NCBI GenBank assembly: GCA_963573385.1
Contig: CAUYLG010005295.1
Coordinates: 1-64,000, forward strand
Direction of reading: 5' to 3'
From: Cacajao melanocephalus
Lineage: Eukaryota; Chordata; Mammalia; Primates; Pitheciidae
Length of the DNA stretch: 64,000 nt
Shown here: piece after piece, positions 34,310 to 50,112 of the stretch
Layout of the letters: each line of letters begins with the position of its first letter
Position numbering within the stretch: position 1 is the stretch's first letter
Notes under the pieces: model-generated
Told to the model about the DNA's origin: nothing
Database searches by the model: none
What the model saw: only the letters and a program-made list of their open reading frames with translations
Program-made: the position numbers and the translations under genes

Positions 34310-35189
34310 CCTGCAGGGAAAGGAGGAAGAGAGCAGGAAGCAAGGTCCCAGGGATACAGAGCACCTAATCCCCAACTGTCAAACATGAATTACCAAAGAA
34401 GGATCCCATTTCCTTCTCCAGAGATGTTTAAGGACTGATAGAAGCACTGGTCTGCTTGAAAAGCTTAGGCCTAACCTATTCATTGCAGAGTTAGGTGGGA
34501 GAGACCTGGGCAGCTGAGTTCTCTATGGATTTATGCTTCAGGAGAAGTAATGAAGAAAGAGGCAGTTTGGTAATGAAATACATTGGGGCAGGAGATTACG
34601 GTCATTTCAAGTTATAGTCAAATTCTCTTCTTTTTATGTCTTCTGCAGGAGCTTATAAACTGGGGGTAGAGCTTTCTGTGGAGATACCTACCAGTGGTCA
34701 TTATTCCTATGTCCAATCTAGATGATATTATAATTTATCATTTGGATGCAATACAGAATTTTACTAATTTGAGTATAAAAAGTCCTGTAAAACTGTATTG
34801 CGTCGGCAGAATTGAAGTGCTTCATGTTGTCATATGCATACTAAAAGTAAAGTGCATTTCCATTTATTTTAAAGGATCGAAAGTCGTTTAGAGTGCCGTC
34901 TTCGATGCTGCTGTAGGGCATCATTAAAGTGCACCCACTCCATTGAGTCTGCGCCACATGACTGTCTTCGTGCTGAGCACTGAGCTAGTTGGGCTGTGTT
35001 ACCTTTTTATAGCTATCAACACTCGCATGCTGTTTAAATTCTTAAGACTCATTCAAGGAAGAAAGCTTTCTTAAGTTATTCAGTTTATTGTACTCCTCAG
35101 CTGAAATTTGAATCAGTGGCTACTGTATTTTATCTAGCCGTGCCACAGACAGTACCATACAAGAGCAATGAACACCTGTACTAAGCTGC
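34310..35189. other. Single-copy DNA, possible conserved element at 34690-34960
   Basis: No repeat recognised. The part at 34690-34960 keeps several CpGs in AT-rich DNA (gtattgcgtcggcagaattg, gatcgaaagtcgtttagagt), which can happen under constraint. Inference only. Confidence 0.25.
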
Positions 35190-35365
35190 CAGCACTCTTT
35201 CATTCCATGTTCCTGGCAGCCATAGCAGGGAAAGGCTCTGTCCTCATTTTGAAGTTGAGTAAGCTGACACTTGGATCGTACCCAAGGTCACACAGCCAGG
35301 GAGAGACACAACCTCAGTTTGAATCCAGTCTGTCTATAAAGAGATGCTTTAACGACTGTATTCAA
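35190..35365 (-). repeat. MIR SINE, minus strand
   Basis: ctcattttgaagttgagtaa, gctgacacttggatcgtacc, aaggtcacacagccaggga and cctcagtttgaatccagtct are the antisense MIR core and tRNA-like head. Confidence 0.8.
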
Positions 35366-35702
35366 TTGGTTACCATGAAAGTCTATTAACTGAAAAACAG
35401 ACAAAAACACTTTGAAAGCATCATGGAAGGCCCTACCAGGCTAAAGAAGAGGCATGTATGCATCTCTAAGGATAAAGTTCAGTCATGTCCAGGGTCACCT
35501 AGGGGCCATGGGGCAGTCCCGGTTGTGTTTACCTAAACCTCACTAACCTCAGCAGGGCTTGCAAATCTGTAAGAATCAGTAAGGCCCACATTCTAAGCAG
35601 GGTCATGGAAAAACTGAGAGCCTGTACACACAACACACACATGCCACCCATACAGATCCTCCTCCCAGAGCAAGGCACGTGTCATTTAAAAATAGACTTA
35701 TA
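35366..35702. other. Single-copy DNA
   Basis: Nothing recognised. Confidence 0.4.
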
Positions 35703-36734
<1,032 letters not shown>

Positions 36735-37319
36735 CCAGTTTTAATCTTTTAAAAACAGCAGGCCAGATCAAATACACACAGTATGTTTTCTATTTAAAAA
36801 CATTTTGAGTGAATGCATTAGGCTACTCTCTCTTTTCAGGACATTTTTAGAAAGAAGTTTTTCTGCATCACAGTACTCCGGTAATACATCATCCTCTAAA
36901 TTGAAATTTGTGTGGTAGGTGTCCTGGGTGATACCCCCAGGGCTGGCCCTGTGTAACCACAACTTGAGGCAGCAAACGGCCTGGAATCACGACCATGAAA
37001 CTGCAGAGGCTTTGCCTGCAGCTGTGAGGCTCAGAGCTGGTTTCTGGGCCACACTTTCTCCCAGAGCGATCTCCTCTCCTTTATGACTGTTATCACCACT
37101 TTCATACTGGTAACTTTCATAAGATGTCTCAACTATTTTCAGGAAATAGACTAGTTATAAATAAATCTAAATCTAAGGCCTACATTTTGTGATTTTTCTG
37201 TTACTTACCTAAACAAGGCACATTATTTTTTAATATCAGATGGAAACACCAAGAGTAAGAGCTGTACGATTAATTAGAGGTGGACACACTTGTAAAACGG
37301 CAAGCGCCCTGCTTTCCCC
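36735..37319. other. Single-copy DNA
   Basis: Nothing recognised. Confidence 0.4.
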
Positions 37320-37410
37320 TGCCGCGGTTTGAACATCGCTTCCAAAACTCACGTGGAAATGGAACTGCCGCTGTGACGGCATTGGGAGGTGGGACTCTGA
37401 CGCCGTGATC
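37320..37410 (+). repeat. MaLR LTR 5' fragment (MLT1/MST-like)
   Basis: gccgcggtttgaacatcgct, tccaaaactcacgtggaaat and gacggcattgggaggtggga match the first 90 or so bases of a MaLR LTR. It is cut off where an AT-rich inverted repeat begins. Confidence 0.6.
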
Positions 37411-37412
37411 TG

Positions 37413-37442
37413 AATTTAAATAAACTCAAATCTATTTAAATT
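37413..37442. repeat. Perfect 10-bp AT inverted repeat
   Basis: aatttaaata (37413-37422) and tatttaaatt (37433-37442) are exact complements with 10 bases between. Confidence 0.85.
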
Positions 37443-38044
37443 AGAGCACCTGTGGCTTGTGGCGATGTTAGACAGAGCTCTGTATTGTAGGACTTTCCAA
37501 AATCTTTGATATGAAATGTCCACGAGAAGCGTAGTGCAGATTCCTAGCTTTCCGAGCACGCTCGACCTCAGACTGCTGTTTTTCTTTTTCAAGAACATCT
37601 ATTAACAGTAACACGTGTCTAAAGAACAGAGCCGAGAAACACTGGCTTAGGACGTACCAGGCCAAGTGCTGCCTTTTGTAATGACTCCCAGAGCCACGAC
37701 GGGCAGCCCGTAAGCAGGCTCAGTGACTCTTCCGCAGTGCGCTCTCTGAAGTGTAAGGAATTGTGCCTCACTTCATTATTTCGGTAGTAGGTTTACGCCT
37801 AAATAATATCCCATTGTCGAGAGCAGAATGTCAGAAAGAAACTAAATTCACATTTGCCTAGATGCTTCTTCTTTTCCAACTACTAATGCCAATCCTTCAG
37901 AGACACACGGCCTCAAAAGTAAAAAGATCAAGGCCCAAGAGCAAAGGGCTGGAAGTGGAGAATACCAGGAGCACTTTCGGGTTCTAAAAGAGCATGCGAC
38001 AGGTTTCTGAGAACCTCCCAAACACATCACCCAGAGTACTGTCT
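37443..38044. other. Single-copy DNA
   Basis: Nothing recognised. Confidence 0.4.
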
Positions 38045-38365
38045 AGAGCACAGCTGGCCAAGAGCAATGTGATATGAGATGCATACATAACGTCACATTT
38101 TCCAGTAGCCACACTAATGAGAAACAGAAGAAATTAATTTCCTGTTTTACTTAATATATTCCAAATATTTTCATTTTGACATGTAATTAATTTAAAAATG
38201 ATCAATGAGTTTTTTTAACACTGTTTTCCTTATCCTAAGTCTTCACAAGCCAGTGTGTATTTTAGACTCACAACACATCTTAGTTTGAACTAACCACACG
38301 TGAAACACCCAACTGCCAATAACTGCGGCCCTTCCTCCCTATTAGAAGGCCATGTTCTAGAAATC
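38045..38365. repeat. MER-type non-autonomous DNA transposon
   Basis: Words in order: gccaagagcaatgtgatatg, cacattttccagtagccaca, ttttgacatgtaattaattt, aagtcttcacaagccagtgt, gtattttagactcacaacac, tagtttgaactaaccacacg. This is the layout of a common short MER element whose two ends face each other. Subfamily not determined, and no transposase. Confidence 0.55.
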
Positions 38366-38384
38366 ACATCAATAAGAAGAGCAG

Positions 38385-38610
38385 CAGCAATAAAATAATA
38401 TTTACTGAGTACTTCCTAGATGCCAGGCACTTTTTACACATTACCTTCCCGAAGCCTCAACAGCTTTAGGTGCCATGATGTTGACACTTGATGGGAAGAA
38501 ACTGAGGCACAAGGAGGTTAAGGTGTCTCCACTCAATCACATGGCCACTTAAGTGATGAAGCTGACTCTGAGGTCCCAGTAATCCACCATGAGTATAGTC
38601 TACAAGCCTC
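38385..38610 (-). repeat. MIR SINE, minus strand
   Basis: Well-preserved antisense MIR: atttactgagtacttcctag, atgccaggcactttttacac, gggaagaaactgaggcacaa, ggaggttaaggtgtctccac, aatcacatggccacttaagt. Confidence 0.88.
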
Positions 38611-38624
38611 CCTTCAGGCCACTT

Positions 38625-38710
38625 CTGTTAGAGATGGAAGAAACCTCGGCTATCATTAAGTCTAACTCATTCTTTTTACAAGCGCGAAAACTAGGGTCTT
38701 TTATTAAGAA
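38625..38710 (-). repeat. MIR/CORE-SINE-like fragment
   Basis: agagatggaagaaacctcgg, then a cattaagtctaactcattc block and acaagcgcgaaaactagggt, recall the 'ggaagggacc...tagtccaacccc...gaaactgagg' pattern. Weak support. Confidence 0.4.
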
Positions 38711-40360
38711 CCAAAACCTACCATAGAAACTCAAGTGAAGTTCAATCAATGATTTAGCTGGATATAGTCAAATCAAACTTGATTAAAATACATGTAATTT
38801 ATTTTAAAAGTCTCATTTTGTTTCTCTAAAACGTATTAATTTATACAGAGAGGAACTCCTGCATTACAGACATACAGAGACAGCAATAACTCACAATATA
38901 TGATTAATAAACTTTGTTAAATCTTAATGAATGAAGTCAAACATGTGAAAATGTCAATTTCATTATTTTAAAACCAGTAGTTAAGCTGGGGTCTCCAACT
39001 CCATAACCTATTTATCCTCTTGAGTGTCTCAACTGGAGGTGATGCAGATTTTGTGCAGTCAAAGCTTAAGCAGTTTTGGAAGCTCTTTTAAAGAAAGCTG
39101 GACTCAGGATCATGCCAGCTGGATGGCTTGTCTGCATGCCTTTCTAGATGGCCAGAGTGTCTGCATCGGGACATTCACGGAGCCAAGAGAATCACAGGGC
39201 CACGTAAATAACAAGGCTGTGAACACGGCCTTCTTTCTTATACAATCGTAGAACCTCTGTGGATTTGTGAAATAAGAGAGTTGGACTAAGACCCCATCGA
39301 GTTCTGAAAGAATTCATTCACTCAGCATTTATTGTGCCCCTGTTGTATGCATACGTGACTGAATTTCAAGAAATTATTGTGTTTTAAGACACAAACGAGT
39401 TATGGGGGGGAAAAGTGTTACTGGACTCAAGCTCACAACCAGATTTGCTTTCCAAATGAGACTTCAATTCCAACAAGACCCTTGGTCACCTGCCCTGCCC
39501 AAACGCCAAGGGGACACCCCACAGGTGTGCTGCTCTGTTCCAGGACTCTGGAACCTCGCTCAAAGCACCACAAATGCATGGCGACTTCTCAACCCTCTGG
39601 GGATCCGGGCAGCTGGTGAGTCAGGTGCCCATAGTGACCTCTGCCTGTCAGAAGGTTTCCTTTTCATCTCTTTTTCTAGGTCGTTAGGTGTAGTAATCTA
39701 AAACCTTGGCACAAACAACATCATTTCAAAGTCCCATAAAGCAGAAACAGGCATACATTTACTGTTCGCTTGTGTAATTCAAACTATTAAACACACTTTC
39801 ACCCTTGGGCAGGCTGCTACCAAAAGAAGAACAGTTCAGAATGGAGCAGCTGCCTTCTCTCCATGACAAAGCTGGGCTAGAACAAGCTGGTTTCTCTTCT
39901 GGCTCTGCAAGATTAGTGTGGTGAAGGATTTCTTTACCTAATGGCGCCCTTGCATTGCCAAGACAGGAAAAAGTAAGAAGAAAAAAGCAAAGCACGTGTT
40001 TTATATTACATTTCTGTTGTTTCTGCAGCAGCGAAGGGGCCCGTTTCTAATGCCAGGGCCCCACTGATTCCTTTCTGGACAAGTGCATGGGTGGGTGCCT
40101 ATAACTAAGGCGTCTTCATGTGGCTCTTGCTTTCACTTGGTAGGTTTTCAGGTTGAACGAGCTGGGGCAGGTGAGGTTGGAATGCTGGCCCAAGTGCAAC
40201 TGGTCAGGAATGCCAAGCTGCCTGCTGGCTGTTGCACTTCTGGGCACTTAGAAAATCCAGGCAAAGGATCATTCACTGCAAAGCAAGAGGAATGAAGAAC
40301 AGGACCACATTCTTATGTAATATTAAAGAAGATAGGCAAGTCGGCTTGGCTTGACCTTGG
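38711..40360. other. Single-copy DNA
   Basis: No gene recognised. Near 39310, ttcattcactcagcatttat resembles a short L2 fragment on the minus strand. Confidence 0.35.
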
Positions 40361-40868
40361 GTTTCTCCACCTTAGGACTATTAATATTCTGGGCTGGGGA
40401 TTCCACTTTGTGGTAGGGGCTGTCCTATGCGTTAAAGAATGTTAGCCTGGGTGTGGTGGCTCACACCTGTAGTCCTGGCATATTGGGAGGCCAAGGGTGA
40501 TGGTGGATCTCTTGAGGCCAGGAGTTCGAGACCAGCCGGGCCAGCATGGCCAAACCCCATCGCTACTAAAAATACAAAAATCAGCTGAGTGTGGGGTTGC
40601 ACACCTGTAATCCCAGCTACTACTCGGGAGGCTGAGGCATGAGAATTACTTGAACCTGGGAAGCAGAGGTTGTAGTGAGCCGAGATGCACTGCACTCCAG
40701 CCTGGGTGACAGAATGAGGCTCTGTCTCAAAAAAAGAAAATGTTTACCACCATCCCTGACCTCTACTCACTAGATGCCCCAGTGTGACAACCAAAAGCTT
40801 CTCCAAACGTTGCCAGATGTCTTCTGGGGTGAGGTGAGAACAGCACTGTCTCAGTTAAGAGCTACTGG
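40361..40868 (-). repeat. MER5A-like hAT DNA transposon, split by an Alu
   Basis: Left piece 40361-40444: tttctccaccttaggactat, tattctgggctggggattcc, gtggtaggggctgtcctatg. Right piece 40741-40868: accatccctgacctctactc, actagatgccccagtgtgac, ccaaacgttgccagatgtct. Together they read as one antisense MER5A with an Alu in its middle. Confidence 0.8.
40445..40740 (+). repeat. Alu SINE (AluS-like), full length
   Basis: gcctgggtgtggtggctcac to a short A tail; both arms present, a few small indels. Flanked by aaagaatgtta on the left and a close match, aaagaaaatgttta, on the right. It lies inside the MER5A-like element and so is younger than it. Confidence 0.95.
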
Positions 40869-42641
40869 TTTACACCTTCACATTCCCCAAATCTATTAAC
40901 TTGATTCACAACTCAGCTTCTAGGCCATATTTCAGGTACTAACATTGAATCTACAGCGACACCACCTTGAAGGCACACAATCTCATCAAGTACTAACATT
41001 GAGAGCAGTGCCTTGAATGTAGCAGACAGTCATTAAATAGCAGTTTGAAGGATAGATAGCATCTGATCTGAAAGAGGTGGAATACGTATACTCATAGAGG
41101 GCTGAGCTTTACATTTTCAAGAGATACCAATTTATAATATGACACATCTAGATGTGAGATTCTATCATAAACACAACAAAAGGAAACTCACAGATAGCTT
41201 CTACCTCCTCATGAAGTCACTTGCAGAGCTAATGTCCATTTCCAGAGGTAAACTGAGAAAGAATCATTTGTTAAATTTATACATGCAAAGTCAAGACAAT
41301 ACTCATCTCCAGCGTCATGTGAGACAGCAAAGTTTGACCTGTTACCATTATTTTATTCAGAGATTTCTTTTGCTTCCCCTATATGTTATGTCTTCTCGTT
41401 GGATAATTCAAAAAAGCACCTGGTTGGTGAATTCCTACTTTCGAGCTTTAGAAGGACTTTGTGCATATATGTAGAGTGACCTGCATTAACCCCCTCTGCA
41501 GAGGAGACTCTTGCCCACATCCATGCCGTATGAAACTATAAGTGGAAAACAGGAAATCTTGCGACCATGTACCAAGTGCAAAAAAGCACAGGATACACAG
41601 GACACGAGTTACAGAAACAAACGGACATAGCTTTTCTTGCCCTTGAAATTCCATTTTATTTCCTTAAGTAGCGCCTCATTTAGCACCTAGGGTCCTGCCA
41701 GCCTTGTGCCAGCTCTGAGAAGCTTCAATCAGACAGTAGGGATGTGACTTCTACCTCTTGTCATTACTGGACAACCACCATTATTTGACCTTTACAACAC
41801 ATATGTGGAGCAAACTCACTCTTCATGGTGTTTCTTGAGGTTACCACTGAATAGCTGTTTCCAAGGTAAATGAAAGTCAAACTTATTTTGCTTTGATGTA
41901 ATCTTTAATGGTTGTCATGGTTATAACTTTTTATCAGGCACTTAAAATCACTTTATCATATTTCATGCAAAAATAATCATTTCTTTTAATGACTGGGGGA
42001 CTCAGAAGATCATATATTACTCTGACCTGCCTGTCAATTTATACTAACTTGAATTTAAAATATATATAGAGAGAAAGAAATATATGTCTCTGAGCTTTTC
42101 AGTGCTGGTGAATGCTGCAGAAAATTCCTAGATCCTTCTATATGAAGAGGTTTAATTGTGCTTACATCAAGTTAAGGTACACTTTTCCCTAACAATGATT
42201 CAAGTTTTAATCTAACTACTATTTCCTTAAAAGTACTTTTAAGCTAACGTACTTTAAAGATGAATGACCTGAAAAGTAAAATAAGTAAGAAAACACTCGT
42301 CACGCCCACCTGCTTTCAGATAAGGCCTATTCACTCCTTTGGACCTAACTGTTTTTCTAGGTATCAGAATTCAAATGTAAAAAAGACCAATGAGAAAATT
42401 TTTGAATTGCGATCATTATAATCTAATCATTCACTAGTTTAAACCATGTCTTTTCTTGCTGGCTTTTAAATACATTGATGCTTGTTAGCAAATAAAGATG
42501 TGTTAGGGCTTCAGATGTCTATTTGAATGCAACTGTGCCTACGTATTCATGACGTGATCAGCGTATTTATCTGGCATCCACTCTATATATGGCATGAGGC
42601 GTATGGGCTAGATGAACAGTGCCTTGGGCTCCTTCCACGGT
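40869..42641. other. AT-rich single-copy DNA
   Basis: No gene recognised. Near 41000 a gagcagtgccttgaatgtag word suggests a decayed MIR or L2 tail. Confidence 0.35.
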
Positions 42642-42953
42642 TTTATGTAGAACTTCTTCTTCTTCTTTTTTTTTTTTTTTTGAGATAGAGTCTTGCTCTG
42701 TTGCCCAGGCTAGAGTGCAATGGCGTGATCACGGCTTACTGCAACCTCCGTCTCAGCCTCCCGAGTAGCTGGGATTACAGGCATGTGCCACCACATCCAG
42801 CGAATTTTTGTATTTTTAGTAGAGATGGGGTTCTGCCATGTTGGCCAGGCTGGTCTCAAACTCCTAACCTCAGGTGATCTACCCGCCTCAACCTCCCAAA
42901 GTGCTGGGATTACAGGTGTGAGCCACCGTGCCTGGACTTTATGTAGAACTTCT
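42642..42953 (-). repeat. Alu SINE, minus strand, with 16-bp target-site duplication
   Basis: The Alu body is about 42664-42936. The word tttatgtagaacttct occurs exactly at 42642-42657 and 42938-42953, a perfect 16-base target-site duplication. About 25 bases are missing inside the Alu between acctccgtct and cagcctcccg. Confidence 0.96.
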
Positions 42954-45524
42954 ATCCAGCATCACTGACTCTGACACCACCTGTGTACTGTTGTCACACT
43001 TACATACAGGAGACACACAGATTGAATTTGCGGAGTCCTCTACTGCTGGGATCCAGAGTGATATTTTTAACTGGGGGAAAGATCATGACGTTGTCAGGAT
43101 TTCTGTCACTGAGTGAAGAGATTTCCACACAGGACTGTATATACTATTTCTTGCATAGCTAATTTTATTCTTAAATGAATTACAAACATCTTCTGATGTA
43201 GATGCAGTAGCCTTCACCTGATAATTGTTGAAATGTACAGTGGAATTCTAAATGTTTCAGTGACCTCTTACCTAGTTAATTGAGTAAAGTATACACAAGG
43301 TTAAAATTTTCTTGTGCTTCTATAAACAAGATCAGATAAACATCCAGTGCCTATTTAATGTTAACCTGAGATTTTCTGGGAAAGAGGCATGTTGTCACAG
43401 AAACAGTAGTTCAAAAAACATTTTTATAAGTAGCCACTGAGAAATGAAAGCAAGGAAAGTCTTTCTCCAGTTATTTTATAACCTAATGATAAAATGCAGA
43501 GTAAAGAGATAAGCACTTTAATATACTACTTTGTAATATTTACAGCCATCTCTAAAAAAATACAGCAACAAGTAAAATAAATTGCCTAAGTCTAACCTGT
43601 CCATTTTATATTAACCAAAGCTTCCTGCTAATGGAAAGAATTTTCCAGTTATATCAGAGGACTACAGTCATGCAGACCTTTCAACCCCACTTTCTCCTAT
43701 TAATTATCCCTGGATTCTACTTGACTTTAACTGAAGGTCTCAGGATTAATATTGCTTTGGTAAAATGTAGGATATGAATACAGTAATTCTGGAGAAAGTT
43801 TATAGGCAATACAGCTACAGAAGGGTAATCCACTTTTCCTGTTTTTCTTGAGGGTGGGGAATCCTCCTTCTGACCTCAGCAGAGCCCACTTACGAGCCTG
43901 ATGCAGAAGACTCAGGGCTCCCTGCAGCAAAACTTTTCAATAAGCAACGTTCCTTATTGGAACAAGACTCAGCGCATACAGTGCTGATCCTAATTCACAG
44001 CAAAGTGCAACTGCTTTCACACTGGGACACATGCAGGGAATTCTGAATTTCTGCTTCACCATCAGTGTATAGTAAAAGAACAGTCAGTGGAGGGAAGAGT
44101 AAAAGAACTATGACTACCAGTGTATAGCTAGAGAACTATCCAGTGTCAGTGTTTAATTCACTGTTTTAACAAAGAGACAGGTATCTGCATAGAAGAAACT
44201 CAAAGAGGACCCCACTTATCTCCCCAGCGCTCCCACACTTTCAGCAGCTGAGAAGCCATTCCTGGTGTGCTCGCCTGTCTGGGATCACAGTTCAGTTCAC
44301 AAACTGCTTTCCTCGCAGCCACTGTGATAGCCCAGGAGAATGTGGAAAGAAATGGGATGTACATAATATATTTCTTAATTACTGACATACTCAAATATCC
44401 ACAGACCTTCTCTTCTTACTCCGTTTATAAATGATCCTCACCCTAATCACAAACCCACGAGTGACTTCCTGGTCTCTGAGCGCTTCCAGCCACGGAGGAG
44501 CTCTCCCTCACCCGAGCACATTCCTCTTTGGATTTGGGAGCTGACATGCTCTGTGCCTCCTTGTGCCTTTACCACCTTTTCTCATCACAAACCCTCTTCT
44601 CCCTGCCAGGCTTGAGTGGCAGATATGGGCGGTAAAGGTCCTGGTCTTCCTCTGGGTGTCCTCAGGTGCCCAGCTCTCCTGCAGGCTTCCACCGTCCCGG
44701 TGATCTCCGCAATCCTCCACCTCCAGGTTTGAGGCTCCTCTTACAACATCAGAGGACAGAGCTTAGAATCCTTAGTTTATCTTTGCTCCCCAAATGTCAA
44801 CCAAGCATTGAAGGAGCAGGCCATAGGAAGCCTTACTGATGCCCTTAGTAAAATACGTCGAGCAAGGCAACCAACTGATTGGCTCTTCTGAGCTCCCACC
44901 ATATCCAGGGCCTACATTCACATAGAGTGATGGATCTCAAATTTCACAATGCGTGAGCCCTTTTCAGAGAAAAGTCATTTCCATGAGTCCCAATGTGAGA
45001 GCATTAACTGTGGAACTAAGGTTCCATGTTGTACAAATTGCATTCACAGACTTCTACCCCTGGCCATTACTAACTGGTACCAGGTATACTCTCCTCTGCC
45101 ACTGTAAACAAGCAGAAAAGTGAGCAAAATATTAGAGGCAACCGTTTTCAGGCAAGGGACAACGGGCAGTGTAGAACCGGAGCAGCTTCCAGCTGGGGAA
45201 CACGGGGTAAACACATGAATACGTACAAACAGCAGCTTTTCTTTTGTCCTCTTCATTTCCTTAAGACGCAAGTGACGATTTCAAGTAATAATATTGTAAG
45301 GTGAGGTTTCTCTCTCTCTCTGTCACCCCACCCCCTACACATGGATTTCTTGCTATAGTGAAATCTACATATAAGTTCAAAAGAATTTAGATTCTCCTCA
45401 ATGTGAATAAACAAACATTTAAAAATCTTCTAAAATTCTCAGTTTTTCAGATGGGTACACTGGTCACTCCCAGTTTGAGAAAATGACTTTAGAGCAGTTT
45501 CATAACTGTTCCAACCCTACCTAT
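42954..45524. other. Single-copy DNA
   Basis: No gene or clear repeat over 2.5 kb. A short (CT)n lies near 45306. Near 44050-44150 a cagtgtatag word recurs. Confidence 0.35.
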
Positions 45525-45592
45525 TAACTTGAGGGCAGGGACCACATGCATGTATGCATCCCGAAAGCACATAGTAGGTGCTCAATGAAACA
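45525..45592 (+). repeat. L2 LINE 3' end, plus strand
   Basis: attaacttgagggcagggac and agcacatagtaggtgctcaa are the typical L2 3'-terminal words. Confidence 0.7.
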
Positions 45593-46512
<920 letters not shown>

Positions 46513-47024
46513 TTCCTAATTTTTTAATCAGAAAAAAAGAAGTCAGAATCTATTATCTGGGAGAAAGAAATCTGAGCTGACTAATTGCTTTGACAATGAA
46601 GGTCAGCTTTACCAAACAATTGAAATTGTGTTTCTTCAACTATGAGGCTTTTATAGTAATCAATTTTTGATGGCAACTTAGAAATGTGAAGAGACCATAC
46701 AGAGTTTCAAGGCGAATCTGGTCTTCTAGAAGCACAGAAGTGTGAGGCTTGCTGTCTATGGCATCACTCCACGAAAAGCTCACTGAGGGAAATAAGGCTA
46801 TCTTTACACAAGTACTCAAACGAGACTCCGTGTGTGGAAGGCTCTGAGGAAGCCGTGAAGTGTGCTGCAAAGCTAGATTGCACTTAATTGTCTAACATAC
46901 ATTTTAGCAAATCCATTCTGGCTTCTCGTGACTGCCTTTTCAGTTCTTAAGTTCTCACAAACCACATTAGGTGAATTCTTGCTTGGGGGAATGGGGTGGA
47001 AAGGATGGGGATCTGGATTACAGG
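46513..47024. other. Single-copy DNA
   Basis: Nothing recognised. Confidence 0.4.
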
Positions 47025-47140
47025 CTCCTTAGGAGCAGAGGCTGTATCTTCTGTCCGTGTAACTGTGTACCCAGCAGCTTTTCGGCATGCAGTCTGCAGA
47101 AGACGTTTGACGCATGCCTATTGAGTTGCACTGAGGTAAA
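47025..47140 (+). repeat. L2 LINE 3' end, plus strand
   Basis: ccttaggagcagaggctgta, a ctgtgtacccagcagc block and cctattgagttgcac recall the L2 3' end ('gagggcagggac ... ccccagcgcc ... tgttgaatga'). Confidence 0.5.
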
Positions 47141-48299
47141 AATCGAAGATGAAACATGCAGATAAGATTCCACCAAGTTATACCAATCTATTAAAGTAAA
47201 CTGTCCCTGCTGGTACAGCAAACATTATTTACGGTTGCATAATACAATCGGTGTAAGGATCAGGGCTCAGAATGCTCACTGAGCTGGGAGCACCCACAAA
47301 CAAGGGTACCCGTGTTTGCTCTGTGAATTGGGAGCTTTTCTTCACCATGGGGTTGAGCTTCTCTTCCCGTTCCCTACCTTGCTCTGAATATGGTCCACAG
47401 AAGCCTGACGCTGGGAGGGACCAGACAAGGAGGGGAGTTGTAGTTATCCCCAAATGGCCCTGTCCTTCTGCAGTTTCTGCAGTTGGTTGATGCCTGGGAA
47501 GAGAGGAGGCTTTCCTTTGAGGTTTTATATGTGTAATGGAGCAGGGGTATGTTACTTTGTTGCTATGTTATTTCAAACCCTCTTTTTATATAATTAGTAA
47601 TTAACTAAGAGTAAACTGCAGTCACAGTAAGAGGAGCGCCACTTTGAATTTAAGAGATCTTTAAGCCAATTCTATCAAAAGAAAGAATAGATGCATTGCC
47701 TTGACTTTAAATCCAATACCTCCTTTGAGAAGCTGAATTTTCTAATAAAATCCTAGGCTCCTCTGTAGGTATTCTATCTTCTCTACCAGATGGCTGGGAG
47801 TACAGGGGCACCATATATATTTGTAAGATTTTTATAATGGTATTATATACACATAAAGAAGTGAACGAAAGTGTGTAGCTCCCTGAATTTTTCAAGTAAT
47901 GAAAACATCTGAGCACAGAGCACCTGAAATGAGCCACATGGCCTCACCAGCTTTCCAAAGACCCTCCTTTAGGACACCCATCCCGAAAATAAAGAAGGCA
48001 GAACAGACTAAATACGGGAAAAAAAGTATAGGCTAGGTAGAGCGGTACACACACTCACACACACACTTGACCACTTGTGATCTGAACAGAATATAAATTT
48101 AGCTCATATAAGTGAATCCAGAAACTCTCAGGAAGTGTCTGGTTTGTTCAATGAATCAATCAATCTCCCCAACTCTGTTTATCTACCTCAGCTCTCTCTC
48201 CCTTCTCTCGCTTCTCCTCATGCCTTCATGGCCTCTAAACCTTAAAGACCAAAACCATTTTACTTAAAAAAATAAACTTCCAAATAATATTGTGAAAGG
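47141..48299. other. AT-rich single-copy DNA
   Basis: No gene recognised; a short (CA)n lies near 48050. Confidence 0.4.
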
Positions 48300-48535
48300 C
48301 TATGAGTTCTATAACACTGTATCACTAGGTATTTAAAATAGTGGGCTTTTAGCTTAGCTTAATATTAGATAATGATGTCAAACCTGGATAATGATATCAA
48401 AATAAATATACGAAACTTTGCTACTAAGTTGTTACCACTGGAGGAGGTTGGGGGAAGGGTACATAGGACCTCCCAGTAGATTTTTTGCAACTTCCTGTGA
48501 ATGCGTAATTCTTTAAAAATAAAAACAAGAAAAAA
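48300..48535 (+). repeat. L1M 3'UTR end, plus strand
   Basis: gttaccactggaggaggttg, gggaagggtacataggacct, ttgcaacttcctgtgaatgc and a gtaattctttaaaaataaaa tail are a standard L1M 3' end. The left boundary is uncertain. Confidence 0.7.
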
Positions 48536-48608
48536 CTTGCTATCACAGCAAACCACTATTTGTATTTATATAAGGTAGTCAGCATTCTGTTTTGTTTTTA
48601 GTATAATT

Positions 48609-49884
<1,276 letters not shown>

Positions 49885-50112
49885 GGCCAAAATGGTGAAA
49901 ACTCGTCTCTACAAAACATACAAGAATTAGCCGGGCTTGGTGGCGGGCACCTGTAGTCCCACTACTCGGGTGGAGCTGAGACAGGAAAATCACTTGAACC
50001 CAGGAGGTGGAGTTGCAGTGAGCCAAGATCACGCCACTGCATTCCACCCTGGGGAGCAAAGTGAAACGCTGTCTCAAAACAAAACAAAAAACAAACAAAA
50101 ACCAAAACAATA
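49885..50112 (+). repeat. 5'-truncated Alu SINE
   Basis: Begins inside the left arm at ggccaaaatggtgaaaactc, runs through attagccgggcttggtggcg and ends in a caaaa-rich tail. The first 70 or so Alu bases are missing. Confidence 0.93.
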
